From assembly GCA_030435675.1 (NCBI GenBank), contig CM059625.1, positions 3,968,001-4,032,000 on the forward strand: a stretch of DNA of 64,000 bases, in the 5' to 3' direction. Below are positions 22,664 to 34,708 of this stretch, piece by piece; positions within the stretch are counted from its first letter, which is position 1; the number at the start of each line of letters is the position of its first letter. The stretch is from Steinernema hermaphroditum (Eukaryota > Nematoda > Chromadorea > Rhabditida > Steinernematidae). The translations under genes and the position numbers were made by a program. Below the pieces are notes generated by a model. That model saw nothing but the letters and a program-made list of their open reading frames with translations, was not told the origin of the DNA and did not search any database.

Positions 22664-24150
22664 CTGAAATAAACAGATTGTAGCTGTATAAAAGATGAAA
22701 GATGTAGGTAGAGCTCGCACAAAGAACAATGCCATAGCATTCGCGTCAAGCTTAGAGCAATGAGAGTGCCCTTTCCAGTAGCTAATGAAGAAGCGAGTCC
22801 TAGTGACTATCTGACTGTGCCGCGCGAACGAGCGACCCTCTGGTGTTTCTGTATAGGCAGGAGATGCGAGTGCGTATCGCCGTCTTTTGCCCATCTGCCG
22901 TACGAAGTTAGAAATTTATGTCGGAAGGCATTCGACGCGCATCCGCGCGAAGTGCAATAGAGCAAACTGCTACATTTGGCATCAATCAGCAGCAAAGTAC
23001 AACCATAAAAATAGAAACGCTTCACAGTGTACAATTCCACAACCGGCATATAGTATTGCAAGTTATCAAGCGGAACCTGACACAGTAGCTTCGCCGTAAG
23101 CGAATGCAAATCATAAAATTGTATCACAGTTCCTCAGACCGTTAACATCGCGCATTCGTTCAATGTACTTTGCTCAAACGGCGGCACATCAATGGCAAAA
23201 TAAACGTTTTTCTTATCCGTCCCAATATGGTCCTTTCATATATATGAATGTACATTTTTTAAATCGATCTGCTGCCCGTAGGCACCTTAATGAGGTGTTT
23301 ACACAATTCAACAACCCGTACATGTATCTGAACGTACATTTGCCGCTGCTAGACTGTCAACCTCACCCTCGACAATGAGGACATCTGGCGCCAGCCAATT
23401 CCAAATGACTTATTTTCTCAAACTTTGACTTACTTCGACTCTATTTAACATGTACTCTCTTATTTAGGTCAGTCGAGCTTATGTGCGCTTACATTTTCAG
23501 CTTGCCTTAGACCAACTCCTGCACATTTTAGACCAAAACGGCGCCTCTCACTTGAAAACTATCCGTTGAAGAAAAAGCACTCCCATTTCCTTCATGCCCG
23601 TGCCCCCCAGAAGGTCCCATTCCACCACAACCTCGTTGTCCGTGCTTGTCTCTATATATCTTCGTTTCAAGGCAAAAATTTATTACTGAAATACATACAA
23701 AAAAAAATTGTTTCGCCGCGTCCTCAGCCTCTTCATGAGTAGATCTTCGGAAGGCAATCACAGCAATTCATCTGAAAATAACACGAAATCAAACGTAAAA
23801 TGAGCAAATTTTTACATCGTACACCAAAAAAATGGCAAATTAGGCTCACCTTGGCGTGAGATAGCCACGCTTCAAATAGCTTCTACATCGCTGAATTCCT
23901 TCTTTAACTGAAATATTGAATCTTTTCATCTGTGATATGTTGTTAGGCACTTACATTCAGCGTATGACAAAATCGCATATCCTGTCATAGAGGCTGTGGA
24001 TTCCTGCGAGCTATCTGTGGCTTTGTGCGTGCTTCTGCTCCAATTCTGAAGAAGTCGAGTCATTTACGGGACACAAAAATGGGTTAAAGATAAAACGGGG
24101 GCTTTCCAAATCATTCTATAGTTTTCATGTTGAAGGTCGCTGGGACTTAC
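22664..24150. other. Degenerate array sequence between copies 7 and 8
   Basis: A minus-strand frame at 22607-22894 crosses the block of copy 7. On the minus strand at 24000-23820 there are two exon-like pieces bounded by GTAAGTGCC and an acceptor ATATCACAG. At 23761-23528 a frame with a glycine/histidine-rich stretch (GGMGPSGGHGHEGNGS) occurs. These parallel the pieces after copies 3 and 5 but cannot be joined into an intact gene. Confidence 0.33.
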
Positions 24151-24212
24151 TTTTAATTTAAAATTCTGCTCGGAAAAAATCGACATCCATAGGAGGCAGT
24201 GCAGAAAACTAC
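24151..24212 (-). repeat. Array unit block, copy 8 (exon-like, 62 bp)
   Basis: Acceptor TTTTTCAG then GTAGTTTTCTGC; core CTATGGATGTCGATTTTTTCC; donor GTAAGTCC. The upstream block (24300-24480) shares ACAGATCGATAATC and nearby positions with copies 2, 4 and 6. Confidence 0.48.
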
Positions 24213-24480
24213 CTGAAAAACTCGCGAGATGAACTCATGAACGGGAAGAAATATAAACGACGTAGCAGCTATAGATTATGAAAGCATCGCGCCAATTTCG
24301 GCCTAGTCTTATAAGACGTAAGACGTGCTGAGGACCGACCACATTTGACGCCAACACCGGAGTCCGAAGGCCAATATGACCTCCGCGGGTGTCTCAAGAT
24401 TATCGATCTGTATTTTGTTCGTGTGGCATTCGCAACATGTGGGTGAGACGACACGCGCTTTTTCTCGCAAAGCGATGTGG

Positions 24481-26097
24481 AGGCGCCGAAGAGCTGAATC
24501 TTGTCGAGGCCCGGTAATGGAGTAAGAGAAGAGTGAAGAGCCATCGGTTTCAATGGCGGTGCAGACTTCGAAGATGCAGCAAAAACTTTGGCGACGCTAG
24601 TGGAAGTGAACAATACCCTTGGAAAACGCTGGTTCCCTGGTGTACCAGGCCTTCTAGAAGCTTTGACAATCATAGTTCCAACAACGCGACCAACTCAGCT
24701 TATCACTCACAGAGCGAACGGACGACCCGGTCGATCGCTACCAGCACAAATCAAAGGCATTTACTCATGAAGGACCCTGACTTTACTTCTGACGAAAGAC
24801 GTTATCGTTCTAGAGGCTTTAGGCGCTGCGACTTTCCGCTTGTCTACGTTTCTCTCCGTTAAATAATGTATGCAGCAGTCAATAACATGGACCAATGAGT
24901 CCAGTATTCGAAACACTTCCGTTAAAGCACTCTGATTTTGTTTAAGGTAACTTCATCCAGTAAGTTTCGTCTTCTTCGGTATCGTTTTAATTATCCAGGT
25001 TGATCGTTCATAAACTGCTTAAGTCAGCGCAATAGACTGGACACCGATCGTGGAAGTAAATTTGTCACCTGCGTTTTCCGCCCTTTGACCGATCACCGAC
25101 GTGAACTATCACGGGAACAACTCACATAATTGAACATACTACTCGCTGCATAGGTATTGTCTTCGATTCGAGCATTTTTTTGGGCCCAAAACCGGTTTTG
25201 TTGTGGAATCGAAAGTAACTATCCTAACTTTTGTATACTGTTTATTGATGAATCCGTAACACGGTACTCTCACGCCCTCTGGCATTCCCTTCACTCCATG
25301 AAACAACGACGTTCTTTATAGGAATGAGTAACTAGGAACATTGGTAACTGTATTACATCCAAATGGATCGAAAGTCAGGCGTATTCGGAGCATGCACATC
25401 CCTCGAAAGTCCGAAAATATGTGTTATTTTCGTGGCTAATCGAATCATCGCAGTTCGCTGGGGTCGTTTCTATTTTGATCGCCGCCATTGTTCAAAGTCG
25501 CAAGTTGACGAAACGTCGGATTTGCGTCATATCCGTAGGCGAGGGCCGGCAGCTCGTCGCCGACTACAACAAAGCGTGCACACATTGAGTAATTATGCAA
25601 ACTGGAAATGTCTACTTCTTTGTGCGACATGCTCGACAGTGTCTGATGGAGTGAAAGGACAAGTACAGAGTTACTCATAGTTGTGTTAAATTTAGATTTG
25701 GTCCGCTAAAGGTCGATTTGCAGTTGATCTCTGCTCACAGAAGAACGCTTGAATATGCCGGTTTTCCGAATTCAGATCCTAATGTAATACAAAAATAAGT
25801 AAGCACTGTTTGAAAGTGTGTGATCTGGTAATACATATGCGCTTTGAGCACGATAAATGATAAAAGTGGGCTCGATTTACGTAGTTTTGACGTTAATTGA
25901 CCATGTCAAGAACAGAGAAAACAATGCTTACCTTAGTGACTTGTAGCTTGTAGTTCGTTCTACATGAATAGGACTAGCGAAAACATCACTCAACAATATG
26001 TCTGAAAAAAAGCAGCCTATGGTTAGGACTTCAGTCCGGCTTTTGCCTGTTAAACTCTCCATATCACTGGAGAGGCACAAAACCGTCAAATCCTGGC
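24481..26097. other. Intergenic, nothing recognised
   Basis: Overlapping plus-strand frames at 24533-24862 and 25363-25680 have no recognisable content. No repeats or RNA genes seen. Confidence 0.35.
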
Positions 26098-26419
26098 CGA
26101 TTCGACTGAAATTTGGCTGGGAGATGGACACGGTTGTGTGCAGCCAAGCCTGATAGGCTGCATCGGTGAAAGAGGGGTTTAAGCTAGATTTCATAGTTGA
26201 TATTGTCCTCTGCAATTGAAAGGTCTCCAGGTCCGATGTCCATGACAAAGCCCCAAAATATATGGTATTATTGTGAGTCGTTGTCGTTTTTTGACTGCCT
26301 TTCTTGCTACAAGGACTTGCAGCCATGAACTCTAGCTTAACCCCCCTTCACCGATGAAACCTATGAGTCATTGCTACATTCCACCATATCTATTTTCCTG
26401 TCAAATTTCAGTCGAATCG
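26098..26419. mobile_element. Foldback/MITE-like element, copy A (~322 bp)
   Basis: Left end CGATTCGACTGAAATTTGGC (26098-26117) is the inverted counterpart of GTCAAATTTCAGTCGAATCG (26400-26419). Inner arms also pair: CATCGGTGAA at 26161 with TTCACCGATG at 26347. A diverged second copy with the same plan is at 49454-49735. No coding capacity. Confidence 0.7.
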
Positions 26420-27251
26420 CCGTGGGACAGTTTGGGATCTCTCATTGCGAGTGAATATAAACTCAGAATTTGGTTTTTTTGCAAACCACTACTGTAGGAC
26501 GCTTCGCTATGGTGCCGGTCAAATGTAAAACTTAAGTATAACAATACTGTGATTTTCGTTGGGTTTTCCGGTGTTCCAAAGAAACCTTAAATCAAGAGAT
26601 GCAGAGGAGTTGAATGTCAATAAACACTCATGCGTCACGTTGTGTTGTCGTTCCCGTTAGATAAGTGTTTTTGCGGATGTCAGCAAATGTCACTCGTCCG
26701 ATTTGCAAGTCCCCCTATCCCGCTTCAACTGCCGACCCCTCTAGGCCACATAGCTGTTTTTTTGTGTCTGTGCCATGAGCTGTTTAATCAGCTACGTCAC
26801 TTCCGACGATGACTGCTTCTGTCGACGATCAAAAGAACGAGAATTGTTGATAGCGGGTGCGTGATAAGTTATCCGTCGAGAAATGCACACTTTTATGGAT
26901 TAGCGCGGCGTTGGAATGCGCCGCGGAATGTGGTGGAATGCGGCGTGGGAAAGAATCTCGGGAATGATGGTGGTAGGCGATCCGCTGTGCTTTTTTGAAC
27001 TCCATGAAGTGTTTTGACCTGTTTCCGGAATGTTTCATAATATGCCACCCTCACCCACCTGTGCGGGGGATAAGGATAAACCAACGTTTTCGAGTACTTG
27101 ACATGCCGTTAATCATCGTCTAGCACCCACACGAAGATTGTCTAGACAGCTTTTTGATTTAGTCATTATTTGCCGAGGAGTTTTCTATTCAAATGACGAA
27201 ATTCACCTGTCACAGGCGAGGGTATATTATGAGTCATGTAGGCTTACGTAG
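26420..27251. other. Intergenic, nothing recognised
   Basis: Moderately AT-rich; short frames only. No repeats or signals identified. Confidence 0.35.
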
Positions 27252-30200
27252 GCGAACGTGGCGACTTCATTACATGACAAAAGCAAATATAATGAATTGA
27301 GGGAGAACAATGCGGATGTTAATGAGAGCGGCTCACCTATAGAAATAAACGGAAATGACGGAGTTTCACACGCACAAGCACATATGGCGTGTGAAGACGA
27401 AAGCTCTGAAACCGCTTCAACGAATTTTCTGTAGGTGCGTGGATGTGAAGCGCGCGAGGCTGAAAAGTGATGAAAGAGAAAGGCTCATAATTCGCAATCG
27501 TAGAACTCTGTTATGCCAAAGCTATGATCATCATTTTACAAAAATAAAAGACAGTTATGTGGAACCAATTCGGTCGGGGTCTACCCTAGAAGAACTAGGA
27601 CAAGATTACTGTCCTTGCTACGGTGTTATTACACGTCACAATGTTTCTAAAAGTAACTTTAATGTGAAAATTGGATGACAGACATATCGTCATTTCCGCT
27701 GTGTGAAAACTGTCAAACACATGATTTTAGCACTTTTGAATCCAGTTATCGTTTCCACTTTTGACCGAGCAAAAAACACTTTTGTGTTCCTTTCAGTTAT
27801 CATATGTTTGTGACGACACATTTCCACGACAGTCGCCAAGACGCCAAGTGACGCGACAAGAAAACAGCAACATGTGAGGAGCAAACTACAGAATGGCCTG
27901 CGACAAACTACAGTGTAACCCTGAAGTGAGCCTGCAATGTGGGAAGTCAAGCGTGCTGTGCGTACAGGTACAAGTGAAGGTTAAGAAATCAAACATCCAT
28001 GAGAATACATTTTTTGAATAGTCCAGATATTTGATCTTTCACAAATTTTTGCCCTTCTTTTGCACACTCTCTTGATTAGATGAAGACAACCGCATATTTG
28101 AAATGGCAGTTGTCGAAATCGCCGCTAAAGGCCCGTAAGAGTCTGTTCATACTCGAAGTTGACACATCTACAAAATCCATTCAAAAGTGCACCTTTTGGC
28201 TTGTTAAAGTGGATCAGTTTCCTAATTTTCACAACACAGTTATGACGCTGTGGACTTCTAAAAACACATCGCAGACGGAGTCAATGTAAAGTGGATCTGT
28301 TTACACTCCAACCTCTCACCTCCTACACCTTTTCATTTCACTGACGTAGTTGACTCGTTTTTTAATCAACTCAGCAGATCAGTGCGTCATTTTGTATGAA
28401 ACCGTGGTCTAATTGTCGGATGAAACATGTCGAATTATATGACATCATTTGCACTTTGACGCAACTTTTTGACAAGTTAGTAATTTACTATAATTATCAT
28501 AATTATTTATGGAGATGTAGCCGGAAGTTTTGTTACAACTAAAAATAACTCTCTCAAAGGATTCACAAAAAGTGGGACTAGAACTGTGGGCAAAAGACTG
28601 CATGGATGTTTAACAACGCAATCGGTTCTTCGTGGATCACCCATCTAAGACGTTTCCAACGTGAATCTATCTGTTTAACCCATGATTGCAAACACGTGGT
28701 TTTTGTCAATAACTCGATGAAGAAACGATGAAGGCAGTTGCGCCAGGATTCATTTGAAGCGACAAAGTCTAAGACACCCGTCCATGAAATCAGGTGAAAC
28801 TGCTCCAAAAACGAAAAAGGGAAAGAAATTATGATCCTATTGTAAACGCATCGGCGTATAATTATGGATACTGACGCGGACTGTTCGTTTCAATTTAATG
28901 TCTCTGTGCACATACACATCAACTTCTACCGACTATGTAAATCGACATTGCATTCCAAGGAACAGACAGAAAAAGACGAGATCGGTGAAGCCATTGAAAG
29001 CGAGGAGCGCTTGGCTTCTAGACTATTTGAGACAAAAAGAGGAACTTGATAAAACTGGGGATAAGAGTACTTTTCACTAGATTTTTGAGGTTCCTGAGAA
29101 ACATTATCGCCAATATATTTGAGAGGCGAATAAACAACATGTGATGGCCTCACGATTCTGTAATGCTTCTCCAATTCTGGTTCTGAAAGTATCCAACTGT
29201 TGCATACAAATTGTTCCCCTCTGCCACCCTATCCAGGAAGGCTTTCTTTTCAGGACGTTCCCTTCCTTCATGGAAATAACAATCTGTTTTGGTTCCCATT
29301 TATGTCAACAGTCTGGCATTTTGTGTACACCTGTTTATGCCGAGCTCCTACTGAGAATTACAGAGCTTAGAACACATATAGTTCCTGGAAATTCTAAAAG
29401 AGTCACTTACGTCGACACATTCCCATTGTCTCAGATCTGTTTTTCAAGCTGCTTAATGAAGGAACTTGCGATTTCCCTAATATTATCCAAATGATTCATA
29501 TTTCAGCGAATTCTGTCGCAACTTTACCACGAAGTACACGTCACCGACGTTCGACAAGAAGCGCTTTTTTCGGCATTAGCGTGAACCTGTTCTTCCCAAT
29601 TTGTGCTTAAATTAACACATTTTATTTGGAGACGCCCGAGGGTGTTTTTGAAGGTCTTTTTTAGGCTCGTTCTATATTTGCCCAAGGCAGAACCGGAGAC
29701 AGGTTGACCCGAGCGGTCGATTTCGTCACTTACCCAAAAAAGCAACCACCAAGTCCATAAATTAACCACCCTGTCCAGCGTCGGCGGCGATTAGCGTAAA
29801 TCTTTGCCGTTACATTAGAGGTGCCTCTTTTGAAAAACGCACAACTGCGCCCAAACGACTATCTTAATATGTTAGGAATGCACCTAGGTGGAACGCATTG
29901 CATAAGAGCCCTTCAGTGATGAGTCACACGCAGCGGCGATCGCTTTCGCCGACGTTCGCAGAGATCCCAAAATAGAGCGTTGAGCCTTCTTTCCCTTTTC
30001 TCTCTTCGCTACTAATATGCGCATAAATCTGTGGAATGGAGATTCCGTAAATTCCACAAATGACTCTCGCGGATCTGGTGGGTGCTGTGGAATTTCGCGG
30101 TATTGTGAGAGGCAGACAGGTGAGATCAAGAGACTGACGAAGATAGCGATCGACGGAAGATCACTCTTGAGTAATAGGCATGAGAGAATTTAAAATATGA

Positions 30201-33200
30201 AGACGGCAAAAGTCAATTAAAGTAATATTATAAACTCCTGGGCTTTCGTCATGAATTTTTGGTATTGCGAAAATCAGGATCTTAAAAGTTCTGGAAGCAG
30301 TCATTGTTAACAAAGTCGAGAATATTCCCGAAACAATTGAAGAGTGTACTGTAGATGAAGTCGCAAAAACATGGGCTGACTGAAGCCGATTGCACTCATG
30401 TTCATGCTGTTTCCAGAATCATTGGATAACAGGTCAAACATGCAATGTATTTAGATATCCTGTTTAGCATCGACCGTTTTTAGAATGGTGATGCTCCACA
30501 GTCCTACATTGTATTCTTCTTATGGGCGTTGTCCAAAACGTGACCATGCGCTCCACCTGACAAAAACAAGAAAAAACGTTCTGCATCTCCGCATTGTTTA
30601 CGGATTTCATTGCACCTATGCAGCTGCTTAGTTGACGGAACTTTGCTAAAATGCGTATGTTCTACTCAGCAAACAGGCGTTGATTTAGGCAAGGGTGGTG
30701 ATCACTCCTGTAATAGATTGTAACGTGTTGACTTCTTCGCCCACTGACATCCGTCTAAGTGCAGGAGCGAACCAAAAACGAAAAACAATCTGCACAGCAA
30801 AAATACGGTCGACAATGGTGAAAGATGGGTTGCTATTTTAAGTAACTCAGCGAGTAGCCGTCGAAAGAAAGGACAAATAACGATATATTCGAATAAATTT
30901 CTCGTCAATTACTCGGGAGTAGATCGCTAACTTCGACATAATCATGGTTTTCCAAAATTATTGAAAATTACATTATATTATTTGGGAAATCTCTGCAGAG
31001 TGTAAAAATCTTAAGTTCCTTCAAAACAGGACACAGACGCGAGCCTGTTTTTTCTTTCATTTACCTTGCTATATCTGTTATAATGCAGGTGTAATAGCTT
31101 GGTTCTTTGACGTATGATGCGGCGAAACAGTTCATTCCTTAACAAAGCGTTGCTGTCTTCATATATCTTGTAGTTTATCTCCAGTCATTCCGACTGAAGT
31201 GCCTTCGTATAGAGACACTTTCTTGCGAAATTTTGATCAGCAAATTTCAGCCATAATTTTGGAAAACAGGTCACCTTCTCGGAGGACGGAACAGGAGTCT
31301 TTTCTATAGTGTCCAGCAACATTTCTTGTTTAATTAGATTATTGCGTCAGTGTTTTTTCTGTTCCCCGAAATAGTCCCAAGATGACGAAAGTTGACAAGG
31401 TGATGAACGCGAAGATAATGAGCTTAAGAACGGAAACGGCTATTCAAGATTTTAAAAAGTACAATGAATCATGTTTCGGCAAACAGAAGTCGCCGAAGTG
31501 CGCATCGCACTCTCCGCAAACACAGTTCCACCGCCACTGACACGGTCGCCTGTGACGTCACGGTCAAGTTTTTCCAAAGAGAAATGATTTATGTCGTCGA
31601 CATGCAACGTGCTTTTCACACTTCGCGAAATTGATGATTTCATGTTTCTAAAAATGCCTAATTGACGCGAGTGATTTTGCGAGCGAAAACAAAAAACGGA
31701 TCTGTGGTTCGTTTTGTGTAACAGCATCGAATAGAAACCCCCTGGGTGGGGACAGTTATTGCCAAACTTAAACTTTATACAGCATGGATTCAGACTGAAC
31801 TTGGGTGGCTGCTCAACTCTAACAACAACCCACAAAAACTGTCTTGTCTTTAGAGCAAAATACATTGTTAACATCACAGACTAAGGGAAGGTTTTATGAC
31901 TTAGAAATCGTTGCCCGATCAGGATTCATTACCCATTAACTGTTTCGAGCAAACCACGGGTTACCTACCGCTTTTCTACCCATCTATGTCCATTGTTCAT
32001 ATCAACCTCCTCGGACTAGCATCACTGTTTACTCCTTTGTATCGCATTTCCTTGACATGTTATGATAAAGAGTGTTATTTTGGTACGAGCTAGTTTCAAA
32101 AATAACTATGTAATCCCAAAAATATCCACTCAAACGCCAAGAATTATCGCGTTGGTGTAGCAAGGACGTCGCAGCCATGTCCACTCTAGTAAACATCCCA
32201 CTCACTTACAACTCCCCAGAGCCGCATGTGCACTCAAAACTCGGAAACTTCTTGTTTTGACATGTGCGGGCGTTTGATTGAGTCCCGCGTTCACAGTTCA
32301 TCGTTACACCCGGACTTCCCGTCGAGACGAGCGCGACCATGTTCCCACACCATAAGCACTCCCGAGGGGTGAAAGTATTTTTAGCGATTGACCAGCTGAA
32401 CTGAAATGTGAACTTCTTGGCAGACACAACAGGACGATGACGCGGGCTCCGATGATTTCCGCCGAAGAAACGGCGAACTCGATAGCGGAAAATGCGTCAA
32501 CAGCGCGCATTTCCCGGGAATCGCCGCTTCCGCCTGGAGACAGCTGTGGGTTTCGGTTGGATCACTTGGAAAAAGTGGATCGTTTAAAGTTCAAGAATAT
32601 CACTTGCGATGTGCATATTGCAAAACTCACTCTTCAGAAACAGGACACTCTGGATATACGGTACACGCATGGCGCTACGGACAAAACGGTCATTTTGTGA
32701 CCGGTTCTGGTGGTTCGCTTGCAGACAAGGAAGCTTTTAGAAACACAACAAAAACCAGGAAGTCGATCTGGATCAGTGAATCACAGCAATAGATCAGAAT
32801 TAGAAAATGACTCAGACGGATTCGAATCAACTCAGAGCAGTGAACGCTCATGAGACGGCTCCGCTTTTGCGTCTAAGGTCATAGTGACGTTGATTTTCCA
32901 ATTTTTTCTGCGCACTCAGACGAACGGTCCGGTGTGACGGCGTGAACTCTTGCTGCAAATCGTCGAGAATTGGTTCCTTCATTTAGAGAGACCAATCTTG
33001 AGCCTGAACCCATCAAGGTGATGAGATGAGCGGTGCGTTTTTTGGGTGGATTCCGACACTCAAAATACAGGTTCAACGTCGTATTCTTATAGTCTGTGTG
33101 ATTTTGGCTTGGAAATGCTAAAAGATCGCAAGAAAAATTGTGTAAAGTGTGCGCTCGTTCACTTTGATTTTTGGCTTCGTTTTTAAGGGGCGCAACAAAT

Positions 33201-34708
33201 TGTTGTGTCCAGGCATTTGCAACAAATCGAAGGAAAAATGAAGACAAGTTCTTTGATCAAGACAACTGGAATGATCGTGTTGAACATACGGCTACGTTGA
33301 ATTTAATCTTTAACTCAAATTGGGCACTTTTTGTGTTTTTCGAATACTCTCCTTACTACTTCTCTCTTTTGGAAATATCCGACTTTCTAATATAAAGATT
33401 CTTGCGTTCTGGGTAATCTGAAAAGTAACACGAACCACCCTATTTGCCAAGGATGAGATCAGCTTATATTTTGCTCATAAAAAGTAGATTTCCATCAATT
33501 AGTTTAGCAGCTATAGGACGGACGCTGTGCAGATTCCCTGATCCGCATTTTTTGCTCCTGCCCATCTCATTGTGATCTCCTGACTAGTTGACCTTTTGCA
33601 AGAGTTCCCGCTCCATCGCCACATTCCAGCGGCTCGTTTTTAGGGGAACCGATTTAATCGAATTATCGGAACGCGGTTACAAAAAATGCGTACACAAGAT
33701 CTGTAGTCGTGTTATTTTTGGCTCATCTGAATAAACAATCACAAATATCAAAAATGAACTGCTCCAAAATAAAAACTTAAGATTTCGAGCGAACGTCATT
33801 CGTTGTTGATGTAAACAAATCAAACGCAAACAGGAACAGCGTCCTTTGAAAAGGACACAAACAAAGGCGATTTCGTGGGATTGTTCTTTCGATCTCCGGC
33901 AGTTCATTATATGTATTTTATGCTTTGCCATTGCAACTCTTTTAAATTGCTTATGGTCCCTTATACGTAGGCTATAACTTCTGAACTCAAAATAAGATTA
34001 AGCTCGATCTTTACTTGGGCGCTAAAGATTAGATCTGCAATTTTAATGAAGTAGAAGATCATTACGAGTTCAAATTAACGTTAAGGGACACGCTGATATC
34101 ATATCCCATTTTGGAGCTTGTACTTTCATGTTTTGACGTCAGGAGGGTTTTATTAGATTGAGCTTTCAGAAATTGAGCTTGAAATGACTCTTTTATGTCG
34201 AGTAAATCCGTTGGAAGCTGGATCTAATACATGAATGAAAATTCCTTGATTATCAAAGGTGAAAAGGGAGTGTACGCTTTCAAAATCTCAGCTTCCCGGA
34301 TACCGTACTCTTTCCTGGCCGTATTCGTGCCCATTATGAAGTCTACTACGTCATATAAAAGTGCTTTTTGTGTAAACAAAGTATTTTCAAAATAAACTGA
34401 TCAATTATGCCGCTTTCCCTGTTTGGGCCGTACTTTGTAATCCGTCAAACTTCTGACATTTGTCTATTTGTGGACTTGACCTCTATCACAATTACTTCAT
34501 GGACACGGTTCATGAATTCTTAATCGTCTTGATGTTTTTTTATGCCGAAACAAAAAGCTAGCTTTTTTCGATGAACATGTTTCTAATTTCGTCTTTGGCA
34601 GACAGCGCCGAAGAAGGAAGGGAAAGCGCAGACGACGCGGCGACGCCACTTAATGCGCATCACAGAATTGGAAGCGTCGAGAGTCGCGAGATTACATTCC
34701 TTTTGTAA
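27252..34708 (+). CDS. Candidate multi-exon gene, acidic/serine-rich C-terminus (unrecognised)
   Basis: Four plus-strand exon-like segments have matching phases: 27252-27430 (after ACGTAG, donor GTAGGT), 32424-32688 (acceptor TTCTTGGCAG, donor GTCATT), 32725-32839 (acceptor TTCGCTTGCAG, donor GTGAAC) and 34602-34708 (acceptor CGTCTTTGGCAG, TAA stop). Joined they give 221 open codons. Content is protein-like: KYNELRENNADVNESGSPIE, LDHLEKVDRLKFKNITCDV, SELENDSDGF and an end reading IGSVESREITFLL. The family is not recognised and the start is not defined; an ATG at 32437 is an alternative start. The first intron (~5 kb) and the weak GTCATT donor are the least certain parts, and a second frame of the 32.4-32.8 kb region (ending LRCAYCKTHSSETG... 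at 32792) is open too. The gene could also be two unrelated pieces. Confidence 0.33.
28300..31330. other. AT-rich stretch with only weak exon-like fragments
   Basis: At 28860-29260 on the plus strand several short segments look like exons (KEQTEKDEIGEAIESEERLA followed by a possible exon after TTTTCACTAG), but two frames compete and I could not make a consistent model. Elsewhere nothing is seen. Confidence 0.3.
31339..31643 (-). CDS. Candidate small tail-anchored membrane protein (unrecognised)
   Basis: On the minus strand an ATG at 31643, four bases after a good acceptor-like GCATTTTTAG, opens MKSSISRSVKSTLHVDDINH and continues hydrophilic to near 31520. After a possible acceptor (CTTGAATAG) a second exon 31439-31339 encodes a single hydrophobic helix (LKLIIFAFITLSTFVILGLF) followed by RGTEKTLTQ and TAA. 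Several phase-1 donors could join the parts (GTGGAA, GTGTCA or GTGCGA), so the exact sequence is open. The layout would fit a tail-anchored or type II single-pass protein. It is antisense inside the proposed long intron of the plus-strand candidate. The TGACGTCA motif at 31553-31560 lies within the first exon. Confidence 0.33.
31553..31560. promoter_or_regulatory. CRE/ATF-type palindrome TGACGTCA
   Basis: Perfect 8-bp CRE in CTGTGACGTCACGG, one of four in the window. It falls inside a candidate exon, so function here is doubtful. Confidence 0.3.
34134..34141. promoter_or_regulatory. CRE/ATF-type palindrome TGACGTCA
   Basis: Perfect CRE in AT-rich surroundings (TTTTGACGTCAGG). No promoter elements around it. 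Confidence 0.25.
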
